Below are positions 15,761 through 24,856 of a stretch of 64,000 bases of DNA, piece by piece. The stretch is from the NCBI GenBank assembly GCA_023667265.1, contig JAMPAJ010000001.1, positions 207,428 through 271,427 on the forward strand. Direction: 5' to 3'. The notes beneath the pieces were generated by a model. The model did no database searches. It saw only the letters and a program-made list of their open reading frames with translations, and was not told the DNA's origin. The first letter of the stretch is position 1, and each line of letters opens with the position of its first letter. A program made the translations under genes and the position numbers. The stretch comes from Alistipes sp. (GTDB taxonomy: Bacteria > Bacillota > Clostridia > Oscillospirales > Ruminococcaceae).

Positions 15761-15789
15761 TTGAAATTTGTGACAATTGCGTGTAAAAT
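15761..15789 (+). promoter_or_regulatory. Promoter of the MBOAT/SGNH operon
   Basis: TTGAAA, 17-bp spacer, TAAAAT; about 90 nt of leader before the start at 15882. Confidence 0.7.
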
Positions 15790-15881
15790 AGTATGTAGGG
15801 AAAGTATATAAATTTTTAATAAGTCCTGTGGGACTGATATAGATAGAGAAAAAAGAACAAAAGAAATTAAAGGGTGATTAC

Positions 15882-17291
15882 ATGGTTTTCAGCAGTCTGA
15901 AGTTTATCTTCCTGTTTCTGCCGATTTTCCTGCTGATTTACGGCTTCGCGCCTAAAAAAATGAAGAACGCAGTCATATTCGTAGGCAGCGTTATTTTTTA
16001 CAGTATGGGATTCCAGGACATGGGCTTCAAGAGTATGCTTCTCTATTCGTCGCTGTTTTTGCTTACAGTGCTCTTCAACTTCATTATCGGAGAATTTATC
16101 CAGAGCTTCCGGAAAACCGCTAAGATCTGGCTCATATTGGGCTTGATATTCAATTTTATGTGGCTGTTTTTCTTTAAATACACAGGCTTCCTGCTCGGAA
16201 ATGTCAACAGTCTTTTCGGTGCGGATCTGACTGTGAAAAATATAATCCTGCCTATCGGAATAAGCTTCTATACGTTCCAGAACGCGTCCTACATAATCGA
16301 CGTATACCGTAAAAAAGCCAGGGCGGAAACGAATCTCATAAATTACGGCGCATACATAAGTATGTTCCCGCAGCTTATCGCAGGTCCGATCGTCACCTAC
16401 AGCACCGTTGCGGAGCAGCTGAAAAAGCGTTCTCATACGATAAAACACGTGGAGGACGGCTTGATGACCTTTACTATCGGTATGGGCTATAAGGTTCTTA
16501 TTGCCAACCAGATAGGCGGTCTGTGGAGCGACCTGACCGGGATCGGCTATGAAAGTATCTCTACGCCTCTTGCCTGGCTGGGAATTATTGCCTATTCATT
16601 CCAGCTCTACTTCGATTTCATGGGCTATTCCTTCATGGCTATTGGTCTCGGCGAGATAATGGGCTTTACTATTCCGAAAAACTTCGATTATCCGTACCTC
16701 TCCGTTTCAATGACAGAGTTCTGGAGAAGGTGGCACATAACCCTTGGAAGCTGGTTCAGAGAGTATGTCTATATCCCGCTTGGCGGCAACCGCAAGGGAA
16801 AAGGAAAGCTTGTCCGCAATATGCTGATAGTCTGGGCGTTTACCGGACTGTGGCACGGCGCAAGCTGGAATTTTGTCCTCTGGGGACTTGTGCTTTTCGG
16901 TCTGCTTATGCTGGAACGCTTCGTTATCGGCGATTTTCTGAACAAATTCCGGTTTGCTGGACATCTGTATATGATATTGGTGATACCGCTTACCTGGCTG
17001 CTCTTTGCAATTACGGATTTCAAGGAGCTTGGACTGTATTTCGGCAAGCTTTTCGGAATCGCTCCGGAAACAGGCGTTATCGTAAACGATGCTGATTACG
17101 TGAAATACTGGGGAATATACGGCAAATATTTCATTGCCGCGCTTCTCTTCTCAACACGCATCCCCGAGCTGTTATATAAAAAGATAAAAGGCTCGCCTTT
17201 CTGCTCGCTGCTGCTTTTAGCGGTATTCTGGGCGTGCGTTTACTGTATGTACAAGGGAATGGACGATCCGTTCTTATATTTCAGATTTTAA
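15882..17291 (+). CDS. MBOAT family membrane O-acyltransferase (AlgI/DltB type)
   Basis: 469 residues with about eleven hydrophobic segments. Signature blocks of the AlgI/PatA branch are clear: LPIGISFYTFQNASYIIDVYR near 125, FPQLIAGPIV near 166, the conserved SMTEFWRRWHITLGSWFREYVYIPLGGNR region near 277-305, and the catalytic His in GLWHGASWN near 326. MBOAT proteins of this type pass acyl groups across the membrane for O-acetylation or D-alanylation of wall glycans or teichoic acids. The next gene encodes a membrane-anchored SGNH protein, the usual partner that completes transfer. Confidence 0.92.
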   Translation: MVFSSLKFIFLFLPIFLLIYGFAPKKMKNAVIFVGSVIFYSMGFQDMGFKSMLLYSSLFLLTVLFNFIIGEFIQSFRKTAKIWLILGLIFNFMWLFFFKYTGFLLGNVNSLFGADLTVKNIILPIGISFYTFQNASYIIDVYRKKARAETNLINYGAYISMFPQLIAGPIVTYSTVAEQLKKRSHTIKHVEDGLMTFTIGMGYKVLIANQIGGLWSDLTGIGYESISTPLAWLGIIAYSFQLYFDFMGYSFMAIGLGEIMGFTIPKNFDYPYLSVSMTEFWRRWHITLGSWFREYVYIPLGGNRKGKGKLVRNMLIVWAFTGLWHGASWNFVLWGLVLFGLLMLERFVIGDFLNKFRFAGHLYMILVIPLTWLLFAITDFKELGLYFGKLFGIAPETGVIVNDADYVKYWGIYGKYFIAALLFSTRIPELLYKKIKGSPFCSLLLLAVFWACVYCMYKGMDDPFLYFRF

Positions 17292-17317
17292 GTGTAGAAC
17301 TGCAAGAGGAGATAAAG

Positions 17318-18220
17318 ATGAACAAATTAAAGCAATGTACATATACCATTCTTCTTATGGCGACCTGCTTTGTCGCTTCGCCGTTTATGATAGGAAAGAT
17401 ATGGAAGTCAAGTTCCGAGGCTAAAAAAGAGGTTGCCGTTCCTCCGCCGTCGGTGAATGTGCAGACCGTAACTCCCGGTGGCAGCGAGCCTTCGGTTACA
17501 GATGTTCCCGGTTTGCTCCCGGAGGCTACGGCTTCCGGGATTCCCGAGCAGACGCCGGGGGACGGTATAGCCGTTCAGCCGGATGATAGTCAGCAGGCGA
17601 CATCTCCTGCCGCGAATGTTACTTTTGTCCAGGCGGACACGAGCTATTTCAGCGACGCCCTGTTTATCGGTGATTCCAGAACAGTTGGCATAAGCGAATA
17701 CGGAACGCTCAGCAACGCCGACTTCTTCTGCTCCGTAGGTCTGTCTGCTGGACAGATCAACAATGAAACTATTGACGGCTTGACATTTGACGAGAAGATA
17801 AAGGCAAAGCAGTACGGCAAGGTCTACGTTATGCTTGGCATCAACGAGGTAGGCAACGATTTCGAGTATACATATACCGCTTATCGTGCGATCGTTGAAA
17901 AGATAAAGTCGAATCAGCCCAATGCCATAATCTACGTCCAGGCGAATCTTCACGTTGCCGCGTCGGCACAGACAAACTATATCACGAACGAGGCTATAAA
18001 CTACCTGAACAGTCGTATCGCGTCTCTGGCTGACAACAGCAAGGTGTTCTATATTGACATCAATCCGGTCTATGACGACGAAAGCGGCAATCTCACCGAG
18101 GCGTATACCTCCGACGGCGTGCATCCTTTAGCGGCGTACTACAAGCAGTGGTGCGAATGGCTCTGCGCGAATACCGTCCCCACAAATGTCTTTACTCCGC
18201 AGGAGGGCATGGTTCCATAA
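17318..18220 (+). CDS. Membrane-anchored SGNH/GDSL hydrolase-like acyltransferase partner
   Basis: 300 residues from the ATG at 17318 (AGAGGAG upstream). There is one N-terminal membrane segment (about 9-28), a Pro/Ser/Thr-rich linker (about 38-105), then an SGNH domain: catalytic Ser120 in FIGDSRTVG, a GINEVGND block and the catalytic Asp/His in SDGVHP near 277. It should act outside the membrane on a wall polymer. Pairing with MBOAT 26 nt upstream matches known two-protein O-acetylation systems; the substrate is unknown. Confidence 0.85.
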   Translation: MNKLKQCTYTILLMATCFVASPFMIGKIWKSSSEAKKEVAVPPPSVNVQTVTPGGSEPSVTDVPGLLPEATASGIPEQTPGDGIAVQPDDSQQATSPAANVTFVQADTSYFSDALFIGDSRTVGISEYGTLSNADFFCSVGLSAGQINNETIDGLTFDEKIKAKQYGKVYVMLGINEVGNDFEYTYTAYRAIVEKIKSNQPNAIIYVQANLHVAASAQTNYITNEAINYLNSRIASLADNSKVFYIDINPVYDDESGNLTEAYTSDGVHPLAAYYKQWCEWLCANTVPTNVFTPQEGMVP

Positions 18221-18226
18221 TGGCAT

Positions 18227-18271
18227 CTCTAAAAAATAAGGACTTCATGGTTTTCCATTGAAGTCCTTTTT
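18227..18271 (+). terminator. Terminator after the SGNH gene
   Basis: Stem AAGGACTTCA/TGAAGTCCTT with a TTTTT tail; the A-run on the left side makes it usable from the minus strand too. Confidence 0.8.
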
Positions 18272-18301
18272 GCTATTTCAGAACCGATATTTTGGATAGT
18301 G

Positions 18302-20146
18302 TCAACACGCACTATTTAAAAGCATTTTTTTCAGCAGGCAAAGATCGTATGCGTCAAGTATCCCGTCCTCGCATAAGTCAGCCGCCTGCCAGTTGGGGAG
18401 TGTGGTTTCTTCTGTTAAAAGCCAATTTTGCAACATAACTACATCCGAGACAGAAAATTCGCCATCGTCATTAATGTCTCCCGGAATTAAATTTCCTTTT
18501 GATGTATAATCTCCTAATGATACAAATGATATGTCATTATCATTTGCATATTTTTCTGCACTGGAATTGTTGTATCCGTATATTATCAAATCATTGTATG
18601 GTGAAGTTCCCAAATTTGCAATATTGCAATCAGGGTTATAAATATATATTTCTTTTAATTTAGAACAGTTTGTGAAAGAATTTGAGCCGATAGAATTGAC
18701 AGATTCAGGTATTTCTATTTTTTCCAGTTTTGTGCAGTTTAAAAATGTTTTTTCTCCTATTGATTCAACAGTTTCAGGGATTTCTATAGTTATCATAGAT
18801 GTTTTTGTTTTAAACGCACCATCTCCGATAGAAATAACTTTATAGTCGTCAAGTTTTCCTATTCCGGGAATATAACCATCTTTTAAATAAGACGGTACGG
18901 AAATATCAGCGCTTGTATCAAGGCAAGAGGTTAAGATCGCAGTTTTATCAGCACAGTTTAAATAAAAACGAAATTTATCTGTTGAAAAATCGTAATTTCC
19001 GGTGTAATTGCAATTTTCGTCATCGGGGATAACTTCAAAGTTTCTTGAATATTTTTCAGCGTAATATTGTGCGGTGGAATCCGCATAGCTGCGTATTGTT
19101 GTCCTTGAATAGAATGTTTCTTTGTCATCGTAAATATTACATAATTTGTTTTTTATTGTTACTGTTTCTAAGTAACGACAATAAAAAGAAGATCTTCCGA
19201 TATAATTTACCGAACTGGGAATTTCAATACTCGTTAAACCAGAGTAATCAAATGCACGATCCTCAATTTTCAGAACAGAATCCGGAATATCAATTGTTTT
19301 TAAACTTTCACAATTATAAAAAGTACAATCTTCTATTTCTGTTATACTGTCGGGCAATGATACATTACTTAAATATTCGCAGCCATCAAAAGCATATTCT
19401 TCAATTGATGTAACAGTGTTTGGTATAGTTACGCTTCTTATATTATCATTTCCATGAAAAGCAAAATCTCCTATTGTATGAACGGTATCCGGAATAATTA
19501 CATCGCCTTTACAAGCCTTTCCATTAAGAAGAAAACCATTTATTATTACAAACCCTTGAGAATCTCTGTATTTGTTTAACCAAGTATCAGATGCCGCTGG
19601 GTAGTCTTCAATTACAGTTACTGATTTCGGAATCGAAAAATCTTGTAAATTTTTTAATCTGCTAATCGCACATCCACGAATTGCAGTAAGGTTATTAGTC
19701 AAATTTGTTATTGATTTAAGTGAATAGCAATTAGCAAAAATACTAGAAGGAAGTTCCGTGATATTACTTGATAATCTTACTGTTGCCAACCGTTCGCAGC
19801 TTGCAAACACACTTACGCCAAGCGTCGTCACGCTATCGGGTATGAATACTGAGCCTAAATAGCAAGCAGCTACAAAGGCTTCGTCTTGTATTACTGTAAC
19901 AGGTTTGCCATTTATGCGGGAGGGTACAGTTTCGTGAAAAGATTCTCTTGCAGGGCCCCATTCATGAAAAGATTCAATTTCGATATGGTCCTCATATTCT
20001 GAATAAATGTACCATCCGTTAGCAGTATCATATTCACCTGTTGGCATTGCTGCATAGACTTTTATATTTGATGGAAAAAAAGAGAAAAGCATCATCATTA
20101 ATATTGTAACGGTTGTAACGGAATATCCGGCTAATTTTTTTATCAT
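18302..20146 (-). CDS. Secreted BspA-type leucine-rich repeat protein with C-terminal dockerin
   Basis: 614 residues from the ATG at 20146 (CGGAGG, 8 nt). The signal peptide is about residues 1-33 (MIKKLAGYS..., ending VYAA). At least ten BspA/LRR_5 repeats follow, recognisable as [IV]PDSVTxIGxxAFxGCxxLxxVxIP units, in two blocks (about 60-340 and 420-530). Residues about 550-614 form a type I dockerin with two Ca-binding halves (GDINDDGEFSVSDVV and ADLCEDGILDAYDL). The protein is exported and probably docks to a cohesin scaffold or cell surface; BspA repeats often bind proteins or host/plant matrix. The gene is clearly more AT-rich than its neighbours. Confidence 0.9.
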   Translation of the reverse strand: MIKKLAGYSVTTVTILMMMLFSFFPSNIKVYAAMPTGEYDTANGWYIYSEYEDHIEIESFHEWGPARESFHETVPSRINGKPVTVIQDEAFVAACYLGSVFIPDSVTTLGVSVFASCERLATVRLSSNITELPSSIFANCYSLKSITNLTNNLTAIRGCAISRLKNLQDFSIPKSVTVIEDYPAASDTWLNKYRDSQGFVIINGFLLNGKACKGDVIIPDTVHTIGDFAFHGNDNIRSVTIPNTVTSIEEYAFDGCEYLSNVSLPDSITEIEDCTFYNCESLKTIDIPDSVLKIEDRAFDYSGLTSIEIPSSVNYIGRSSFYCRYLETVTIKNKLCNIYDDKETFYSRTTIRSYADSTAQYYAEKYSRNFEVIPDDENCNYTGNYDFSTDKFRFYLNCADKTAILTSCLDTSADISVPSYLKDGYIPGIGKLDDYKVISIGDGAFKTKTSMITIEIPETVESIGEKTFLNCTKLEKIEIPESVNSIGSNSFTNCSKLKEIYIYNPDCNIANLGTSPYNDLIIYGYNNSSAEKYANDNDISFVSLGDYTSKGNLIPGDINDDGEFSVSDVVMLQNWLLTEETTLPNWQAADLCEDGILDAYDLCLLKKMLLNSAC

Positions 20147-20200
20147 AATTAAAACCTCCGTTTTAAAAAATGCTCGCATATTATTTATGAATACAGGTTA

Positions 20201-21103
20201 TCAGATCAGATTTGTAAGCTGTACATCCCTGAAGCTTTCGGCAACAGTGCTGCATACTTTGGCGTAGAAGCCGCTGAGCTCCAGAGTCTCCGCGCAAGCC
20301 TTTGCCTGGGATTCGCTGTGGAAAATTCCGAAAACTGCCGAGCCGCTTCCGGTCATAGCTGCCGAGCCTGCATCGTGTCTCAGCATCTCAGCCTTTATCT
20401 CAGCCACCGAGTTCAGCTTTATAGCCTCCTCGAAAATGTTTCCGACAAGCTTATATGCAGTCTCGGGAGCAGAGCTTATTTCCTCCGCTATAGCCTTAGC
20501 ATCCGGGTGTACTGGGTTCTCCAGAGCGTCCACCGCTCCGTATGCAGCGCCTGTGGAGACGCCCTCGCCGCCCTTTGCTATAACAAGGATCTGCTTGTCA
20601 TAATCGGCAATTTTCGTTATTTTCTCGCCGATACCCTCAACATAGGCAGTACCTCCTGTCAGGAAAAAGGGTACGTCCGCACCGAGCCTTTCCGGGTGAG
20701 CCAGGCTTCTTCCCGTCATTTTCCGGAGACAGAACAGGACAGCCGCAGCGTCTGCGCTTCCGCCGCCCATACCTGCCTGTGAGGGGATCTTTTTCACGAT
20801 ATGTATTTTGCAGCCCATGTCCAGACCTGTCTCCTCGAGAAAAGCCGCCGCCGCCTTGAATGCGATATTCCGCTCGTCGCAGGGAATCTCGTCCACATCG
20901 GCAAATTCTGCCGGAACATCGCAGCTTATCCCGATTCCGTGAAGCGTGTCGGAGATCTCGACTGTGACCCTGTCGTAAATTCCGACTGTCTGGAAAACGC
21001 TTTCTATGGTGTGATAGCCGTTTGGCAGCCTTCCGGTCACGTCCAGAACAAGATTTATCTTTGCCGCTGCCTTTACAGTGACTGATTTATGAAAGGGAAT
21101 CAC
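20201..21103 (-). CDS. ispE: 4-diphosphocytidyl-2-C-methyl-D-erythritol kinase
   Basis: 300 residues, standard length. A GHMP kinase: KINLVLDVTGRLPNGYH at about 15-31 and the ATP-binding loop PSQAGMGGGSADAAA near 108-122, plus a C-terminal AMTGSGSAVFG block near 252. It phosphorylates CDP-methylerythritol in the MEP isoprenoid pathway. Last gene of a four-gene minus-strand operon; its start overlaps the aminotransferase stop by 4 nt. Confidence 0.95.
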   Translation of the reverse strand: MIPFHKSVTVKAAAKINLVLDVTGRLPNGYHTIESVFQTVGIYDRVTVEISDTLHGIGISCDVPAEFADVDEIPCDERNIAFKAAAAFLEETGLDMGCKIHIVKKIPSQAGMGGGSADAAAVLFCLRKMTGRSLAHPERLGADVPFFLTGGTAYVEGIGEKITKIADYDKQILVIAKGGEGVSTGAAYGAVDALENPVHPDAKAIAEEISSAPETAYKLVGNIFEEAIKLNSVAEIKAEMLRHDAGSAAMTGSGSAVFGIFHSESQAKACAETLELSGFYAKVCSTVAESFRDVQLTNLI

Positions 21104-22281
21104 TTTTTCTCCTCCTTCAGTCGTTTCAGGAAGTTCTCGATACGCGTGAGAGCCTCCATAAGGTGCTTGAGGGAATATGCGTAGGATATGCGGATATATC
21201 CCTCTCCGGAGTCGCCGAAAGCGCTTCCGGGAACTACAGCCACCTTTTCCTCGTAGAGCAGTCTTTCGCAGAACTCCTCGCTTGAAAGACCGGTGCTCTT
21301 GATGCAGGGGAACACGTAGAACGCGCCTTCCGGGTCGAAGCAGGTGAGACCTATCCTGTTAAACTCGTTAACGAGATAGCGGCGGCGTACATTGTACTCG
21401 TCGACCATTTTCGCAACCTCTTCGTCGCATGAATTGAGAGCCTCAATAGCCGCATTCTGGCTTATATACGGGCTGCACATTATGCCGTACTGGTGGATCT
21501 TGAATATCTGGTGGATTATCGGCTCGGGAGCAGCCACATAGCCAAGCCGCCAGCCTGTCATGGCATACGCCTTTGAAAAGCCGTTGACGTATATAGTCCG
21601 CTCCGCCATATCCGGCAGCTCGATTATAGAGAAATGCCGTCTGCCGTAGGTCAGCTCCGAGTATATCTCGTCGGATAACACCATTATATTGGTATCACGG
21701 AGCAGCTCCGCTATCGGCTCTAAATCCTCCCTGGTCATTATCGCGCCGGTGGGATTGTTGGGGTAGGGCAGTATCAGCAGCTTTGTGCGCTCGGTGATCT
21801 TCCCCTCAAGATCTTCCGCGGTAAGCTTAAAATTATTTTCGATTCTGGTTGGCACGGATACGGCAACTCCGCCCGCAAGCTCCACTAAAGGCGCATAGCA
21901 GACAAAGCAGGGCTCGACTACAAGCACCTCGTCGCCGGGGTCGATCAGTCCGCGCAGGGCAAGGTCGATAGCCTCAGAGCCGCCAACGGTGACGATAAGC
22001 TCATTTTCCGGATGATAGCTGACACTGTGCTTTTTTTCAATACGCCGGGAAATCGCTTCCCGGAGCGGCATAATGCCAAGATTCGGGCCGTAGACGATGT
22101 GCTTCCGCTCCAGGACTTGTATTGCAGCCTTGCGTATTACCCATGGTGTGGAGAAGTCCGGTTCGCCTACGCCCAGGGAGATAACGCCCTCCATGGTTGC
22201 GGCAATGTCGAAGAATTTCCGTATGCCCGAGGGCTTGATGCTCTTTATTTTGTTTGACAGAGCTTTCTCGTAGTCTATCAC
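21100..22281 (-). CDS. Class I/II pyridoxal-phosphate aminotransferase
   Basis: 393 residues. Fold type I transaminase with LGVGEPDFSTP near 37, the NNPTGA motif near 175, DEIYSEL near 203 and the PLP lysine in VNGFSKAYAMTGWRLG near 234. Related enzymes act on aspartate, alanine or aromatic substrates; specificity cannot be read. It follows an Lrp-type regulator by 2 nt, consistent with amino acid sensing, and precedes ispE with a 4-nt overlap. The N-terminal IKPSGIRKFFD block is typical of the PatA/aspartate aminotransferase group of Firmicutes. Confidence 0.9.
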   Translation of the reverse strand: MIDYEKALSNKIKSIKPSGIRKFFDIAATMEGVISLGVGEPDFSTPWVIRKAAIQVLERKHIVYGPNLGIMPLREAISRRIEKKHSVSYHPENELIVTVGGSEAIDLALRGLIDPGDEVLVVEPCFVCYAPLVELAGGVAVSVPTRIENNFKLTAEDLEGKITERTKLLILPYPNNPTGAIMTREDLEPIAELLRDTNIMVLSDEIYSELTYGRRHFSIIELPDMAERTIYVNGFSKAYAMTGWRLGYVAAPEPIIHQIFKIHQYGIMCSPYISQNAAIEALNSCDEEVAKMVDEYNVRRRYLVNEFNRIGLTCFDPEGAFYVFPCIKSTGLSSEEFCERLLYEEKVAVVPGSAFGDSGEGYIRISYAYSLKHLMEALTRIENFLKRLKEEKK

Positions 22282-22283
22282 CT

Positions 22284-22763
22284 TTAACCCAAACCCCTTT
22301 CATCGGTTTCCTCATCGTCGATGAAGATACCTTTTTCCTTGTATTTTTTGAGAATAAAGTGGGTGGAGGTGGAGAGGATCCCTTCGATCGTAGCCAGTCT
22401 TTCGGAAACGAAAAATGCCACGTCTTTAAGGTTGTTTCCCTTTACCTCAACAGCCAGGTCATATGCGCCGGAGGACATAAGATTCACGCTTTCGACCTCG
22501 TCGTACATCATTATAGTTTTTGCGATATCGTCGAAGCCGCAGTCTCTCTGGGGAGTGACCTTCAGCTCGATAGTTGCATAGACCGTGGATTTGTCGAATT
22601 TATCGTCGTCCAGGATAACGCTGTAGCCCCGGATAACGCCATCGTTCTCCAGCTTGTGGATCTCTTCCGCCGCCTGCTCCGGTGAAATACCCAGAATTTC
22701 GCCCAATGCGGTGTTGGAAATACGGGCATTCTGCTGTAAGATCCTGATTATCTCGTTTTTCAT
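22284..22763 (-). CDS. Lrp/AsnC family transcriptional regulator
   Basis: 159 residues: an N-terminal winged helix (residues 1-60, ISNTALGEILGISPEQAAEEIHKLE) and a C-terminal RAM ligand domain (about 75-150, with ATIELKVTP and GAYDLAVEVKG). Such proteins form octamers that sense amino acids. It is directly upstream of an aminotransferase, so it likely controls that operon, itself included (inference from position). Confidence 0.9.
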   Translation of the reverse strand: MKNEIIRILQQNARISNTALGEILGISPEQAAEEIHKLENDGVIRGYSVILDDDKFDKSTVYATIELKVTPQRDCGFDDIAKTIMMYDEVESVNLMSSGAYDLAVEVKGNNLKDVAFFVSERLATIEGILSTSTHFILKKYKEKGIFIDDEETDERGLG

Positions 22764-22778
22764 TATATCAGTTCCTTT

Positions 22779-23633
22779 CTATATTTTAATAAAATGCGGT
22801 TTTCTCTCTTTGAAGTAGCATACCGTGTCGAAGCCGGCAGCCTGGGCTATAGCCATACCGTCGGAAATATTTGAGCCAAGGTCTCTTATCTTATGGGCGT
22901 CGGAGCCTACGGAGATCACCTCGCCGCCAAGCTCCTTGAAGAGCTTCACATATTTCAGCGACGGGAAGCAGTTCCCGAAGCCCTGCCGCAGTCCGGAGGT
23001 GTTTATCTCGATGCCCTTGCCATTTTCCGCAAGAGTCCGCAGACTTTCGGCAATAAGCTCATCGGCGTGTTTAAGATCGGGGGTTATTCCGTTGCGTATC
23101 TTCATGTACCGCAGACAGTAGGTGAGATGACCGAGTACGTCGAATTTTCCCCAGCGGCACATATTGTATATTTCCGTAAAATAACGAAGGAGCAGGTCGT
23201 CTATTTCCTCGTTCGTCATGTTGTAGTAGTTTATGTAATAGAAATCCTTTTCGCCGGGAAGCTGGTGCAGCGAGCCGATGACGAGATCCAGACGAGGATC
23301 GCTTACCGCCTTTTCGGCAATTTCGATATCAGCAAGAGGCTGTCCGAGCTCTATGCCGCACAGGAGATTGAAGTCTCTGTATTCTTCTTTCAAAGCAGTG
23401 ACTGCGGAGAGAGACGCTTCAAAGTCATCTTTATAGCCGAAATAGTCGAAAAGCTCCAGATCCGCGCCTTTTTCCGCATAATATTCCTTGTCGAACCAGG
23501 CGCTGCATTCGCAGTGGTCGGTAACGGCATAAGCGGCAAGCCCGAGATTTTTCGCCTTTTCGATCATTCCGACAATATCCGCCTCGGAATCCATGGAATA
23601 CTGTGTGTGTGTATGACAGTCGATCAACCGCAT
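22779..23633 (-). CDS. hisJ: PHP-domain histidinol-phosphatase family protein
   Basis: 284 residues. PHP metal-site motifs: DCHTHTQYSMD at 4-14, VTDHCE near 38, GIELGQP near 98, DLVIGSLHQL near 134 and VGSDAHK near 241. Length and motif spacing match HisK/HisJ histidinol-phosphate phosphatases, but no other his gene is in the window, so a different phosphoester is possible. GGAGG precedes the ATG. First gene of the operon, promoter at 23666-23694. Confidence 0.82.
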   Translation of the reverse strand: MRLIDCHTHTQYSMDSEADIVGMIEKAKNLGLAAYAVTDHCECSAWFDKEYYAEKGADLELFDYFGYKDDFEASLSAVTALKEEYRDFNLLCGIELGQPLADIEIAEKAVSDPRLDLVIGSLHQLPGEKDFYYINYYNMTNEEIDDLLLRYFTEIYNMCRWGKFDVLGHLTYCLRYMKIRNGITPDLKHADELIAESLRTLAENGKGIEINTSGLRQGFGNCFPSLKYVKLFKELGGEVISVGSDAHKIRDLGSNISDGMAIAQAAGFDTVCYFKERKPHFIKI

Positions 23634-23665
23634 AAGAACATACCTCCTGACTTCGTTCTTTACCC

Positions 23666-23694
23666 ATTATACCATATTAACACAAAAATTGCAA
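23666..23694 (-). promoter_or_regulatory. Promoter of the PHP/Lrp/aminotransferase/ispE operon
   Basis: On the minus strand TTGCAA, 17-bp spacer, TATAAT. The flank CGTGGGTTGCAATTTT upstream is shared with the promoter at 39288. Confidence 0.8.
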
Positions 23695-23808
23695 CCCACG
23701 CTGAAAAATATTACGGAAACCATTTTTAAATGGATAACCGGAACACGTACAGTGAATTTGATAAAATATATTTTGAAAATTGATTTCCGTGATATTGAGA
23801 TTTTTTTC

Positions 23809-23837
23809 TTGCATTTTTACCGGAATTGTGGTACAAT
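23809..23837 (+). promoter_or_regulatory. Promoter of the lysophospholipase/tex operon
   Basis: TTGCAT, 17-bp spacer, TACAAT; 34 nt before the ATG at 23872. Confidence 0.75.
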
Positions 23838-23871
23838 AAGGATATATCGCTTTTTTGACAGGAGGTTTAAT

Positions 23872-24840
23872 ATGCTCAATGCCGATATAAAGGATCTGAG
23901 CTTTGTCTCGGATCACGACGGACTGGAAATATCTGCTGTTATGGCTGTTCCGCCCGGTGATGTACACGGTGTGGTGCAGCTTGTTCATGGTATGAACGAA
24001 TATAAAGACCGCTACTTCGACTTTATGGACTACCTTGCAGAGCAAGGATTCATCACGGTCATCCATGATAATCGCGGTCACGGAAAAAGCATCTGCTCAG
24101 AGGATGACCTCGGGTTTATGTTTAAAGACGGAGGCGAAGGCTTTGTCAGCGATATCGCCCAGCTGAACGGAATTATCCACGAGCTGTTCCCTGGACTGCC
24201 ATGCTTTATGATAGGTCACAGCATGGGCTCTCTCGGAGCACGGTGTTTCTTAAAGAAGCACGACAACGGCATAAACGGACTTATTCTCCTCGGTTCGCCG
24301 TCTTACAGCCGGTTTTCCGGACTTGTACGCGCTATGAACAGCGCACTGGTACAGGGAGATGCAAGCCGCTTCCGCAGCGAAAAGGTATACGAGATCTCGG
24401 AAAAGCTGTTCAACAAGGATTTCGGATCAACGCCCCGTTCCTGGATATGCAGCCGTAAGGAGGTCGTAGAGGCTTTCAATGCCGATCCGCTCTGCAATTA
24501 CAAGTACACCCTTAACGGATACGAGAGTCTGCTCTGGCTCTTGCAGCAGTGCTACAGCAAAAAGGATTGGGAAGTCAGAAATCCCGGTCTGCCCATACGC
24601 TTCCTCTCAGGCAGGGACGACCCGGTAATGACCTCTGAAAAGAAATTTTTCAGCTCTGTGAAAAAGCTGGAAAGCGTTGGCTACGAGAGCATTTCCCACC
24701 GCCTCTTCGACGGTATGCGTCATGAGGTGCTCAACGAAAAAAATAATCTTGTGGTATACCGCGATATAGCAAAGACCCTGTTTTCCTGGATAGACCGGAT
24801 AGAGGGCTGCAAACCGACCGTAACCGCAGATAATAATTGA
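23872..24840 (+). CDS. Alpha/beta hydrolase, monoglyceride lipase/lysophospholipase type
   Basis: 322 residues from the ATG at 23872 (AGGAGG upstream); the longer frame upstream has no ribosome site. It is a Hydrolase_4-type fold: LVHGMNEYKDRY near 38, HDNRGHGKS near 65, nucleophile Ser117 in IGHSMGS, catalytic Asp in SGRDDPV and His in DGMRHEVLNE near the C-terminus. No signal peptide, so cytoplasmic. It probably cleaves acyl esters of lipids; the exact substrate is unknown. tex starts 16 nt downstream. Confidence 0.88.
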   Translation: MLNADIKDLSFVSDHDGLEISAVMAVPPGDVHGVVQLVHGMNEYKDRYFDFMDYLAEQGFITVIHDNRGHGKSICSEDDLGFMFKDGGEGFVSDIAQLNGIIHELFPGLPCFMIGHSMGSLGARCFLKKHDNGINGLILLGSPSYSRFSGLVRAMNSALVQGDASRFRSEKVYEISEKLFNKDFGSTPRSWICSRKEVVEAFNADPLCNYKYTLNGYESLLWLLQQCYSKKDWEVRNPGLPIRFLSGRDDPVMTSEKKFFSSVKKLESVGYESISHRLFDGMRHEVLNEKNNLVVYRDIAKTLFSWIDRIEGCKPTVTADNN

Positions 24841-24856
24841 CAAGGAATGATAAATA

